Positions 1 to 8,098 of a stretch of 64,000 bases of DNA are shown here, in pieces. The stretch is from NCBI GenBank assembly GCA_900114805.1, contig FOZN01000004.1:1-64000 (forward strand), read 5' to 3'. The notes beneath the pieces are model-generated. The model was not told the origin of the DNA and ran no database searches. It saw only the letters and a list, made by a program, of their open reading frames with translations. The stretch's first letter is position 1, and each line of letters opens with the position of its first letter. The stretch is from Agrococcus baldri (GTDB lineage: Bacteria; Actinomycetota; Actinomycetes; Actinomycetales; Microbacteriaceae). The translations under genes and the position numbers were made by a program.

Positions 1-34
1 CCTCCGCGCTTGCGTGGACCCTGGTGTGTTCAAG

Positions 35-50
35 CGGCTCGATCGAGCCG
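35..50. other. 16-bp perfect palindrome
   Basis: CGGCTCGA is followed directly by its reverse complement TCGAGCCG. It lies about 40 bp left of the 20-bp tandem array and shares the TCGAG core with it. It does not match the actinobacterial parS consensus (TGTTTCACGTGAAACA). Function is unknown; a protein-binding site or chance in GC-rich DNA are both possible. Confidence 0.4.
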
Positions 51-92
51 ACGCACGAAAACACAATGCCCTCGTCCGAGCATTCACGCGAA

Positions 93-332
93 GACTGGCC
101 ACTCGAGCGGGGGACTGGCCACTCGAGCGGGGGACTGGCCACTCGAGCGGGGGACTGGCCACTCGAGCGGGGGACTGGCCACTCGAGCGGGGGGCTGGCC
201 ACTCGAGCGGGGGGCTGGCCACTCGAGCGGGGGGCTGGCCACTCGAGCGGGGGGCTGGCCACTCGAGCGGGGGACTGGCCACTCGAGCGGGGGACTGGCC
301 ACTCGAGCGGGGGACTGACCACTCGAGCGGGG
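93..332. repeat. 12-copy 20-bp tandem repeat
   Basis: Twelve head-to-tail copies of the unit GACTGGCCACTCGAGCGGGG start every 20 bp from position 93 to 313. Variants lie in blocks: five copies with GACTGG, four with GGCTGG, two with GACTGG and a last copy with GACTGA, which suggests expansion by slippage or unequal exchange. Each unit holds two 6-bp palindromes, TGGCCA and CTCGAG, spaced identically. The array is free of stop codons in all frames, so several apparent reading frames cross it (a 20-residue period containing WPLERG), but none has a credible start or homology and I treat them as artefacts. The array sits 35 bp beyond the stop codon of the ParA-like gene; the rest of positions 1-367 holds no gene I can support. 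Confidence 0.95.
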
Positions 333-367
333 GAGCGGCCAATCTCGCGTTCGGGCGTGCGGTGTCG

Positions 368-1291
368 CTACTTCTTGTCGGCGTCGCCCGCGTCGCCCTC
401 GGCGGCCTCAGCCTCAGCCGCGGCCTCCTCGAGCTCTGCCGCAGCCGTGGCATCGACCGCGGCGGTCGGCGCCGGGATGCGGCGGCCGGATGCCGCCTCG
501 TCGCCGGCGCGGCCGGCAGCGGTCAGCACCAGCTGCAGCAGCTCGTCGAACTGCAGCGCCATCTCCTGCGCGCCCTCGCCGGGCCACACGTGCAGCGGCC
601 GGGCGGCGCCCTGCGCCTGCTGCATCGAGGTGCGCTCGGGCAGCACCGCGTCGAGCACGAGCGGGCCGAACATGTCCTTGAGCTCCTGGATGCGGTACTG
701 GTGCTCGAGCGACTGCGGCCGCGCGCGGTTCACGACGATGCCGAGCGGCTGCAGGCGCGGGCTGAGACCGCGGCGGATCTCCTCGATCGCGCGCAGCGCG
801 CGGTCGGCGGCGGCGACCGAGAACAGGCCGGGCTCGGTGACCACCAGCACGCGGTCGGAGGCCGCCCAGGCGGTGCGCGTGAGCGCGTTGAGCGAGGGGG
901 CGCAGTCGACCAGCACGAGGTCGTAGTCGTTCTCGACGGTCGTGAGGGCCGTCTCGAGCTTCCAGATGTCCTTGATGGTGGGGTGCGGGCCGTCGAAGTT
1001 GATGGCCGAGGGCGAACCGATCAGCACGTCGATGGTGCCGCCGTGGCCCTGGGTCCACCCCGAGGGCGAGATCGCCTGCTGGACGACCTTGTCCTTCGGG
1101 TTGGCGAGCACATCGGCGATGTTGAGGCGGCCCTCGATCTCGATGTCCATGCCGGTGGAGGCATCGGATTGCGGGTCGAGATCGACCACCAGGGTGCGGA
1201 GACCCTTCGCGAATGCGGCGGAGGCGAGACCGAGCGTCACCGTGGTCTTGCCGACGCCGCCTTTGAGGGAGCTGATCGAGAGTACGTGCAC
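368..1291 (-). CDS. Orphan ParA/MinD-family ATPase
   Basis: A 307-residue ParA-type P-loop ATPase, a family that positions DNA or protein cargo by ATP-driven dimerisation on DNA. The deviant Walker A KGGVGKTT lies at residues 10-17, DLDPQSDAS follows as switch I, and LVLVDCAPS is the Walker B region. The C-terminal tail is Ala/Glu-rich and of low complexity. No ParB-like gene is adjacent, so this is an orphan ParA, comparable to corynebacterial PldP-type proteins (inference). The GTG at 1291 is chosen because the P-loop then sits at the usual distance from the N-terminus and a TAGGCT -10 box ends 8 nt upstream, indicating a leaderless mRNA; a longer reading frame to 1420 would run into the pyruvate carboxylase gene on the other strand. 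The downstream side carries the 20-bp tandem array. Confidence 0.85.
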   Translation of the reverse strand: MHVLSISSLKGGVGKTTVTLGLASAAFAKGLRTLVVDLDPQSDASTGMDIEIEGRLNIADVLANPKDKVVQQAISPSGWTQGHGGTIDVLIGSPSAINFDGPHPTIKDIWKLETALTTVENDYDLVLVDCAPSLNALTRTAWAASDRVLVVTEPGLFSVAAADRALRAIEEIRRGLSPRLQPLGIVVNRARPQSLEHQYRIQELKDMFGPLVLDAVLPERTSMQQAQGAARPLHVWPGEGAQEMALQFDELLQLVLTAAGRAGDEAASGRRIPAPTAAVDATAAAELEEAAAEAEAAEGDAGDADKK

Positions 1292-1299
1292 GGCGGCCA

Positions 1300-1305
1300 A
1301 GCCTA
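1300..1305 (-). promoter_or_regulatory. -10 box of the ParA-like gene (leaderless)
   Basis: TAGGCT on the minus strand ends 8 nt before the GTG at 1291, so transcription should begin on or next to the start codon. No Shine-Dalgarno sequence is present. Confidence 0.5.
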
Positions 1306-1312
1306 GCGGCAC

Positions 1313-1318
1313 TAGATT
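1313..1318 (+). promoter_or_regulatory. Candidate -10 box of pyc
   Basis: TAGATT lies 37 nt upstream of the pyc ATG. With a start point near 1325 the leader would be about 30 nt and carry the GGAGG ribosome-binding site at 1343-1347. It lies back to back with the -10 box of the divergent ParA-like gene. Confidence 0.4.
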
Positions 1319-1355
1319 GGATCGGAAACGCCGCCACACCTCGGAGGGTTCCTGC

Positions 1356-4300
1356 ATGTTCACGAAGCTGCTCGTAGCCAACCGCGGCGAGATCGCGATC
1401 CGAGCCTTCCGGGCAGCCAATGAGCTGGGGGTGAAGACGGTCGCCGTCTTCGCCCACGAGGACCGAAACTCGCTGCACTGCCAGAAGGCCGACGAGGCCT
1501 ACCAGATCGGCGAGCCGGGCCGGCCGGTGCGCGCGTACCTGACGGTGAGCGAGATCATCCGGGTCGCCAAGGATGCCGGCGCCGACGCGATCTACCCCGG
1601 CTACGGCTTCCTGAGCGAGAACCCCGAGCTCGCCACCGCCGCCGCAGAGGCCGGCATCACCTTCGTCGGCCCCGGCGCATCGGTTCTGGCCATGGCCGGC
1701 AACAAGGTGACGGCGAAGGAGCACGCGATCGCCGCTGGCGTGCCCGTGCTGGCCTCGACGCCCGCCACCACCGACATGGACGTGCTGCTCGCCGGCGCCG
1801 ACGAGATCGGCTTCCCGGTCTTCTGCAAGGCGGTCGCCGGCGGCGGCGGCCGTGGGATGCGGCTGGTCCAGCGTCGCGAGGACCTCCGGGAGGCGCTGGA
1901 GGCCGCGATGCGCGAGGCCGACAGCGCGTTCGGCGACGCCACCATGTTCATCGAGCAGGCCGTCGTGCGCCCGCGCCACATCGAGGTGCAGATCCTCGCC
2001 GACGCCACCGGCGAGACGGTGCACCTGTTCGAGCGCGACTGCTCGGTGCAGCGCCGCCACCAGAAGGTGGTCGAGCTCGCGCCCGCGCCCAACTTGAGCG
2101 AGGAGCAGCGCGCGGCGATGTACCGCGACGCGATCGCCTTCGCGAAGTCGATCGGCTACGTCAACGCCGGCACGGTCGAGTTCCTGCTCGACACCGCCGG
2201 CGAGCGCGCCGGCGAGCACGTGTTCATCGAGATGAACCCGCGCATCCAGGTCGAGCACACCGTCACCGAGGAGATCACCGACGTCGACCTCGTCGGCAGC
2301 CAGATCCGCATCGCCGCGGGGGAGACGCTGGCAGAGCTCGGGCTGCAGCAGCAGCACATCGAGATGCACGGCGCCGCGCTGCAGTGCCGTGTGACGACCG
2401 AGAACCCGGCGGACGGCTTCCGCCCCGACACCGGCCGCATCACCGCCTACCGCTCGCCCGGCGGCGCCGGCGTCCGCCTCGACGGCGGCACCATCAACCC
2501 CGGCACCGAGGTGAGCCCCCACTTCGACTCCATGCTCGCGAAGGTCACCTGCCGCGGCCGCGATCTCGACACCGCCATCCGCCGTGCCCACCGCGCGGTC
2601 AGCGAGTTCCGCATCCGCGGCGTGGCCACGAACATCCCGTTCCTGCTGAACCTGCTCGACGACGAGGAGTTCCGCGCCGGCGACGTCTCGACGCACTTCA
2701 TCGACGAGCACCCCGAGCTCACGCGCATCAACCCGCCGAAGGACCGTGCCTCGAAGGTGCTCTCGTGGCTGGCCGACGTGACCGTCAACCAGCCGCACGG
2801 CTCGGCCGACGGCGTCATCAACCCGGCGATCAAGCTGCCCGAGATCGACCTCGACGCGCCCGCGCCCGACGGCGAGCGCCAGCGGCTGCTCGAGCTCGGC
2901 CCGGCCGGCTGGGCGGGCGCACTGCGCGAGCGCACCTCGCTCGCGGTCACCGAGACCACCTTCCGCGACGCGCACCAGTCGCTGCTCGCCACCCGCGTGC
3001 GCACCGCCGACCTGGTCGCGGTCGCGCCGCACGTGGCGCGCATGACGCCACAGCTGCTGTCGATGGAAGCCTGGGGAGGCGCCACCTACGACGTGGCGCT
3101 GCGCTTCCTGGGGGAGGACCCGTGGGAGCGCCTCGCCCGCATCCGTGAGGCGATGCCCAACATCCCGCTGCAGATGCTGCTGCGCGGCCGCAACACCGTC
3201 GGCTACACGCCCTACCCGACCGAGGTCACGACGGCGTTCGTGGAGGAGGCGGCCGCGACCGGCATCGACGTGTTCCGCATCTTCGACGCGCTCAACGACG
3301 TCGACCAGATGCGGCCGGCGATCGATGCGGTGCTGGAGACCGGCACCACGGTCGCCGAAGTGGCCTTCTGCTACTCGGGCGACATGCTGAACCCGGCCGA
3401 GGATCTCTACACGCTCGACTACTACCTGCGGCTCGCCGAGCGCATCGTCGACGCCGGTGCGCACGTGCTGGCGATCAAGGACATGGCGGGTCTGCTGCGC
3501 GCCGGGGCGGCCTCCAAGCTCGTCACTGCGCTGCGCGAGCGATTCGACCTGCCGGTGCACCTGCACACGCACGACACCGCCGGCGGCCAGCTCGCCACCC
3601 TGCTCGCCGCCTCGGAGGCGGGCGTCGACGCCGTCGACGTGGCCAGCGCGCCGATGTCGGGCACCACCAGCCAGCCGTCGCTGTCGGCGCTCGTCGCCGC
3701 CGTCGCCCACACCGAGCGCGACACGGGCATCTCGCTGGATGCAGTGAGCGAGCTCGAGCCCTACTGGGAGGCCGTGCGGCGCCTCTACAAGCCGTTCGAG
3801 TCGGGCCTGCCCGGCCCCACCGGGCGCGTCTACCACCACGAGATCCCCGGCGGCCAGCTCTCGAACCTGCGCCAGCAGGCGATCGCGCTCGGCCTCGCGG
3901 ACGACTTCGAGAAGATCGAGGACTGGTACGCCGCGGCGTCCCGCATCCTGGGCCGCCCGACGAAGGTCACGCCCTCGTCGAAGGTGGTCGGCGACCTGGC
4001 GCTGCAGCTGGTCGCGCAGGGCGTGAGCCCCGAGGAGTTCGAGGCCGACCCGCGGGGGTTCGACATCCCCGACTCGGTGATCGGCTTCATGGCGGGCGAG
4101 CTGGGCGACCTGCCCGGCGGCTGGCCCGAGCCCTTCCGCTCGAAGGTGCTCGCCGGGCGCGAGGTCGACATCTCGGTCACGCCGCTCGAGCCCGAGCAGG
4201 CCGCGCGGCTGCAGGAGCCCGGCGCCGATCGCCAGCACGCGCTCAACGAGCTGCTCTTCGCCGGTCCCACCAAGGCCTTCGACGAGAGCCGCGAGCAGTA

Positions 4301-4760
4301 TGGCGATCTCTCGGTGGTCGACACGATCGACTACCTCTACGGCATGCAGCAGAGCGTGGAGCACCACGTCGGCATCGGCCGCGGCGTCACCCTCAACGTC
4401 GAGCTCGAGGCGGTCGGCGAGCCCGACGACGACGGCATGGTCACCGTCATGACGGTGCTGGGCGGCCAGCTGCGCCCCGTCTACGTGCGCGATCGCTCGG
4501 TGAAGGTCGAGAAGCCGCAGGTGGAGAAGGCGGATGCGTCAGTGCCGGGCCAGATCGCAGCCCCCTTCGCGGGGGCGGTCACCGTCAAGGTCGCCGAGGG
4601 CGACACGGTCGCGGCCGGCGACGCCGTCGCCACCATCGAGGCGATGAAGATGGAGGCCGCGATCACGACCCCGGTCGCCGGCACGATCGAGCGGCTCGCG
4701 CTGCCGGGCACGACACCGGTGCAGGCGGGCGACCTGATCGTGGTGGTGGCGCCGGCATGA
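1356..4760 (+). CDS. pyc: Pyruvate carboxylase
   Basis: This 1134-residue protein carboxylates pyruvate to oxaloacetate with ATP, bicarbonate and biotin, an anaplerotic cytoplasmic reaction. The single chain has the full family order: N-terminal biotin carboxylase (starts MFTKLLVANRGEIAIRAF, glycine-rich ATP loop AGGGGRGMR, catalytic stretch EMNPRIQVEHTVTEE), central pyruvate carboxyltransferase (TTFRDAHQSLLATR, then the MLLRGRN region and metal-site HLHTHDT), and a C-terminal biotinyl domain with EAMKM, biotinylated lysine near residue 1098. The length is normal. The ATG at 1356 is preceded by GGAGG at 8 nt spacing. The stop overlaps the start of the deformylase gene by ATGA, so the two are translationally coupled. 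Confidence 0.97.
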   Translation: MFTKLLVANRGEIAIRAFRAANELGVKTVAVFAHEDRNSLHCQKADEAYQIGEPGRPVRAYLTVSEIIRVAKDAGADAIYPGYGFLSENPELATAAAEAGITFVGPGASVLAMAGNKVTAKEHAIAAGVPVLASTPATTDMDVLLAGADEIGFPVFCKAVAGGGGRGMRLVQRREDLREALEAAMREADSAFGDATMFIEQAVVRPRHIEVQILADATGETVHLFERDCSVQRRHQKVVELAPAPNLSEEQRAAMYRDAIAFAKSIGYVNAGTVEFLLDTAGERAGEHVFIEMNPRIQVEHTVTEEITDVDLVGSQIRIAAGETLAELGLQQQHIEMHGAALQCRVTTENPADGFRPDTGRITAYRSPGGAGVRLDGGTINPGTEVSPHFDSMLAKVTCRGRDLDTAIRRAHRAVSEFRIRGVATNIPFLLNLLDDEEFRAGDVSTHFIDEHPELTRINPPKDRASKVLSWLADVTVNQPHGSADGVINPAIKLPEIDLDAPAPDGERQRLLELGPAGWAGALRERTSLAVTETTFRDAHQSLLATRVRTADLVAVAPHVARMTPQLLSMEAWGGATYDVALRFLGEDPWERLARIREAMPNIPLQMLLRGRNTVGYTPYPTEVTTAFVEEAAATGIDVFRIFDALNDVDQMRPAIDAVLETGTTVAEVAFCYSGDMLNPAEDLYTLDYYLRLAERIVDAGAHVLAIKDMAGLLRAGAASKLVTALRERFDLPVHLHTHDTAGGQLATLLAASEAGVDAVDVASAPMSGTTSQPSLSALVAAVAHTERDTGISLDAVSELEPYWEAVRRLYKPFESGLPGPTGRVYHHEIPGGQLSNLRQQAIALGLADDFEKIEDWYAAASRILGRPTKVTPSSKVVGDLALQLVAQGVSPEEFEADPRGFDIPDSVIGFMAGELGDLPGGWPEPFRSKVLAGREVDISVTPLEPEQAARLQEPGADRQHALNELLFAGPTKAFDESREQYGDLSVVDTIDYLYGMQQSVEHHVGIGRGVTLNVELEAVGEPDDDGMVTVMTVLGGQLRPVYVRDRSVKVEKPQVEKADASVPGQIAAPFAGAVTVKVAEGDTVAAGDAVATIEAMKMEAAITTPVAGTIERLALPGTTPVQAGDLIVVVAPA

Positions 4761-5248
4761 GCGTGCGCGAGATCCGGGTCTTCGGCGATCCGGTGCTGCG
4801 AGAGCGCGCCACGCCCGTCGAGCCGGGGTCCGCCGCCACGGCCGCGCTGGTGCAGGACCTGCTCGACACGGTGCAGCTGCCCGGCCGTGCGGGTGTCGCG
4901 GCCTGCCAGATCGGGGTCGCGAAGGCCGCCTTCTCCTTCCTCGTCGACGGCGAGCTCGGCTACGTGCTCAACCCGCGCATCGACGAGGTGCGCGGCGAGC
5001 CCGAGCTGGTGGACGAGGGCTGCCTGTCGGTGCCGGAGCTCGGGTTCCCCACCCCGCGCCATCCGTTCTGCCGCGTCATCGGCGTCGACACCGCCGGCGA
5101 CGAAGTCGTCCTCGAGGGGGAGGGTCTGATGGCGCAGATGCTGCAGCACGAGATGGCCCACCTCGACGGCAAGCTCTACCTGCAGGCGCTCGAGAAGGAC
5201 ATGCGCCGGCTCGCGATGGCCGAGGTGCGCAAGGCCGACTGGTACTGA
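4757..5248 (+). CDS. def: Peptide deformylase
   Basis: A 163-residue peptide deformylase, which removes the formyl group from the N-terminal methionine of nascent proteins. Motif 2 EGCLSVP carries the metal-binding Cys89, and motif 3 QHEMAHLDG carries His131, the catalytic Glu132 and His135. Motif 1 reads RAGVAACQIG instead of the usual GxGxAAPQ: the first glycine is Arg and the Pro-equivalent is Cys, so this is a divergent form and may be a second, accessory deformylase (inference). The HEMAH metal site is intact, so activity is expected. It overlaps pyc by 4 nt and is probably expressed from the pyc transcript. Confidence 0.9.
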   Translation: MSVREIRVFGDPVLRERATPVEPGSAATAALVQDLLDTVQLPGRAGVAACQIGVAKAAFSFLVDGELGYVLNPRIDEVRGEPELVDEGCLSVPELGFPTPRHPFCRVIGVDTAGDEVVLEGEGLMAQMLQHEMAHLDGKLYLQALEKDMRRLAMAEVRKADWY

Positions 5249-5260
5249 GCCGTCCCGGCC

Positions 5261-6112
5261 TCAGTCCTGCTCGGCCGGCTCGGGCTTGACGAGCGTGAAG
5301 ATGCCGTAGCGCATCGCCCCGGTGCGGTAGGCCAGGATGAGCCGAGGGAAGGACAGCGCGAAGATGCGGTTGCGCGCGGCGAGTGCGATGCGGCGGGTCT
5401 CGCGATCGACCACCAGCGCCCGCGCGAGCCGACGTGCGCAGACCGTCCAGGTGCGCGCGACGCGCTGGCTGACGTCCTCGTAGCCGGCGATCTCGAAGCC
5501 GGCGTCCTCCGCCAACGCCGCATACTCCTCGCGTGTGCCCATCGAGGGCAGGCGGCCCTCCCTGCAGATCGGCTCCAGCAGGTGGCGCACCTTCCAGCCG
5601 CCCGCGCCCGTCTCGGCGAGCCACGCGCAGACCACGAAGCGGCCGCCGGGCGCCAGCACGCGGTGCGCCTCGGCGAAGAACGCAGGCTTGTCCACCATGT
5701 GCTCGCTCGACTCGATCGCCCACGCGGCGTCGGCCGAGGCGCCGGGCAGGCCGCTGTCGAGCCAGTCGCGCTGGCGGATCTCCACGTCGGGAGCGGGCTG
5801 CGTCGCCGCGTGCCGGACCTGCTCGGCGGAGAGGGTGACGCCGCTGACCCGCACCCCGCGGGTCGCCGCGAGCCGTCTCGCCGTGCCGCCGTAGCCGCAG
5901 CCGATGTCGACGCACGCCTGGCCGGGCTGCAGGCGCAGGCGCTCGCCGACCGTGTCGACGAGCGCCTCGACCGCCTCCGCGGGTGTCTCGCGCCCCGTGG
6001 TCCAGAGCCCGTGGTGGACGTGCTCGCCCCACACCCGCCGATAGATCAGGTCGAGCTCGTCGTAGTGATCGGCGACCGCCCCGGCATCCTGCGGAGCGTT
6101 CGGCTCGATCAT
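5261..6112 (-). CDS. SAM-dependent class I methyltransferase
   Basis: A 283-residue small-molecule methyltransferase. The SAM-binding motif I VDIGCGYGG is at residues 68-76, followed by GVTLSAEQV as in the cyclopropane-fatty-acid synthase / tocopherol / sarcosine methyltransferase group, and a later AWAIESSEHM acidic loop. The N-terminal HYDELDLIYRRVWGEHVHHG is also typical of that group. The substrate cannot be told from sequence. The gene starts 24 nt after the acyl-CoA synthetase stop codon on the same strand, so it is likely an operon partner, which hints at a lipid or acyl substrate (inference only). It converges on def. Confidence 0.8.
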   Translation of the reverse strand: MIEPNAPQDAGAVADHYDELDLIYRRVWGEHVHHGLWTTGRETPAEAVEALVDTVGERLRLQPGQACVDIGCGYGGTARRLAATRGVRVSGVTLSAEQVRHAATQPAPDVEIRQRDWLDSGLPGASADAAWAIESSEHMVDKPAFFAEAHRVLAPGGRFVVCAWLAETGAGGWKVRHLLEPICREGRLPSMGTREEYAALAEDAGFEIAGYEDVSQRVARTWTVCARRLARALVVDRETRRIALAARNRIFALSFPRLILAYRTGAMRYGIFTLVKPEPAEQD

Positions 6113-6136
6113 CCGCTCACTCCGCGATCGGGTCGA

Positions 6137-7972
6137 TCACTCGCCGACGTCGTGCGCGGTCGAGTTCGACGCATAGATGTCGTCGATCTCGGCGGCGTAG
6201 TCCTTCAGGATGTTGTGGCGCTTGATCGACATCTTCGGCGTCAGGTGGCCGTTGGCCTCGATGAACTCCACCGGGATGATCGCGAACTTGCGCACCGACT
6301 CGGCGCGCGAGACCTGCTTGTTCGCGCGCCGGATCGCCGAGCGGACCTCGTCGATGACCGGCGGGAAGGCTGCCGCGTCGGCCAGCGACATGTGCTCGTC
6401 GTGGCCGTTGTTCTTCAGCCAGGTGCCGAGCATCTCGGCGTCGAGCGTGATGAGCGCCGCGATGAACTTGCGCTGGTCGCCGACCACCACCGGCTGGCCG
6501 ATGATGGTGTTGGAGCGGATCGGGTCCTCGAGCACGTTCGGGGCGACGTTCTTGCCCGCCGCGGTGACGATGATCTCCTTCTTGCGGCCCGTGATGGTCA
6601 GGTAGCCGTCCGCGTCGAGCGAGCCGATGTCGCCGGTGTGGAACCAGCCGTCCTCGGTGAAGGCCTCCTTGGTGGCCTGCTCGTTGTTCCAGTAGCCGGC
6701 GAAGACGGCGGCGCCCTTGCCGAGGATCTCGCCGTCCTCGGCGATCTTCACCCCGTTGCCGGGCAGCGCCGGGCCGACGGTGCCGATCTTGAACTTGCTC
6801 GGCACGTTGACCGTCAGCGGCGCCGTCGTCTCGGTGAGGCCGTAGCCCTCCAGGATGCGGATGCCGAGCGAGCGGTAGAAGTGCGCCAGGAACGTCGACA
6901 GCGGGGCCGAGCCGGAGACGGCGTACTTGACGTTGCCGCCCAGCGCCACCTTGAGCTTGCTGAGCACGAGCTTGTCGAGCACGGCGAAGCGCAGCTTGAG
7001 GCCGAGCGGCACGTGGCCGGCGTCGGTCGCCTTCGAGTGGGCCACGGCAGCCTGCGCGGCGGCGCGGAAGATCTTGCCCTTGCCGCCGGCCTCGGCCTTC
7101 TGCTCGCTGGCGTTGTAGACCTTCTCGAACACGCGCGGCACGGCGAGGAAGAACGTGGGCTTGAACGAGCTCATCGACGGCAGCAGCTGCTTGGTGTCGG
7201 ACTGGTGGCCGACACGCACCGCGGCGGCGATGCCGAGCACCGAGATGAAGCGCGCGAACACGTGCGCCTGCGTGACGAACAGCAGGGTCGCGGAGCCGGG
7301 ACGGACGACGTCCGCCATCTCCACCGCGGCGTTTCGGCACAGCTCGACGAAGTTCGAGTGCGTCAGCATCGTGCCCTTGGGGCGGCCCGTGGAGCCGGAG
7401 GTGTAGATGAGGGTGGCGATGTCGCTGCCGACCGCGAGCGAGCGGCGGCGCTCGATCTCGTCGTCGGCGACCTCGGCGCCCTGCTCGACCAGCCGGTCGA
7501 GGTCGCCCCGGTCGATGCGCCACACGTCGCGGATCTCGGGCAGGTCGCCGTGCGCCTCGTCGAAGCGCGATACGAGCTCGGCGTCCTCGAGGATCGCGCG
7601 GGTCGCGCCGCCGTCGGAGAGGATCCACTGGATCTGCGAGGGGGCGGAGGTCTCGTAGACGGGCACCATGCGGGCGCCGGCGTACCAGAGCGCGAAGTCG
7701 ACGAGCGAGAACTCGTAGCGCACCTTGCACATGAAGCCCACGGAGTCGCCCGGCTGGATGCCGGCCGCGACGAAGCCCTTGGCGAGCGCAACCACCTGGT
7801 GCTTGAACTCGGTGGCGGAGATGTCACGCCAGCCCTCGCCCTCCGGCACGGAGAACAGCGGGGTGTCCGGGTGGCTGCGGACGGTGTCCTCGAGCAGGTC
7901 GGTGACGTTCGCCTCAGGATCCGGGGTGACGACGGGAGGGATGACACCCTCGGGGATGGTGAGCTCAGGCAC
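6137..7972 (-). CDS. Long-chain fatty acid-CoA ligase (AMP-binding)
   Basis: A 611-residue acyl-CoA synthetase of the ANL superfamily, activating fatty acids through an acyl-adenylate to the CoA thioester. The P-loop-like motif YTSGSTGRPKGTMLTH lies at residues 190-205. EGYGLTETTAP (A5) and the block WFHTGDIGSL, then GRKKEIIVTAAGKNVAP, complete the ATP-binding site and the hinge to the C-terminal domain. It resembles the FadD15 group of actinobacteria. Start: GTG at 7972 with GAAGGAG 5 nt upstream. The methyltransferase follows in the same direction, and the divergent acyltransferase gene (plsC type) suggests a local phospholipid or fatty-acid theme. Confidence 0.93.
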   Translation of the reverse strand: MPELTIPEGVIPPVVTPDPEANVTDLLEDTVRSHPDTPLFSVPEGEGWRDISATEFKHQVVALAKGFVAAGIQPGDSVGFMCKVRYEFSLVDFALWYAGARMVPVYETSAPSQIQWILSDGGATRAILEDAELVSRFDEAHGDLPEIRDVWRIDRGDLDRLVEQGAEVADDEIERRRSLAVGSDIATLIYTSGSTGRPKGTMLTHSNFVELCRNAAVEMADVVRPGSATLLFVTQAHVFARFISVLGIAAAVRVGHQSDTKQLLPSMSSFKPTFFLAVPRVFEKVYNASEQKAEAGGKGKIFRAAAQAAVAHSKATDAGHVPLGLKLRFAVLDKLVLSKLKVALGGNVKYAVSGSAPLSTFLAHFYRSLGIRILEGYGLTETTAPLTVNVPSKFKIGTVGPALPGNGVKIAEDGEILGKGAAVFAGYWNNEQATKEAFTEDGWFHTGDIGSLDADGYLTITGRKKEIIVTAAGKNVAPNVLEDPIRSNTIIGQPVVVGDQRKFIAALITLDAEMLGTWLKNNGHDEHMSLADAAAFPPVIDEVRSAIRRANKQVSRAESVRKFAIIPVEFIEANGHLTPKMSIKRHNILKDYAAEIDDIYASNSTAHDVGE

Positions 7973-8004
7973 TGGGACTCCTTCGGCGTTCGTGCGTTGG
8001 GCTC

Positions 8005-8010
8005 AGTCTA
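8005..8010 (-). promoter_or_regulatory. Candidate -10 box of the acyl-CoA ligase
   Basis: TAGACT on the minus strand, 32 nt before the GTG start; it would give a leader of about 25 nt that includes the GAAGGAG site. Confidence 0.4.
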
Positions 8011-8072
8011 CGGTCGGCGCTCGCGAGGATCTCTCAACGGCGCGCATGTCTGTAGGGAGCATCCGACTGCCC

Positions 8073-8078
8073 TAGGCT
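8073..8078 (+). promoter_or_regulatory. Candidate -10 box of plsC-type gene
   Basis: TAGGCT, 20 nt before the ATG at 8099, with GAGGAGG between them. It lies back to back with the ligase promoter. Confidence 0.4.
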
Positions 8079-8098
8079 CGACCCCCGAGGAGGTGGCG

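Noticed and set aside
35-50. parS site for chromosomal ParB
   Set aside because: The palindrome does not match the conserved parS consensus, and no parB is nearby.
10-318. Several reading frames crossing the 20-bp tandem array
   Set aside because: A stop-free repeat of 20 bp opens all frames automatically. None has a ribosome site, a plausible domain or codon use like its neighbours.
93-332. CRISPR array
   Set aside because: Units are contiguous with no unique spacers, and no cas genes are present.
414-4367. A 1317-residue frame antisense to pyc
   Set aside because: It is a mirror of a real gene in very GC-rich DNA. pyc has complete domains and motifs; the antisense product has none.
5582-8098. 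Long plus-strand frame running into the plsC-type gene
   Set aside because: It covers the antisense of the methyltransferase and acyl-CoA ligase. The real start is the ATG at 8099 with a good ribosome site and a family-like N-terminus.
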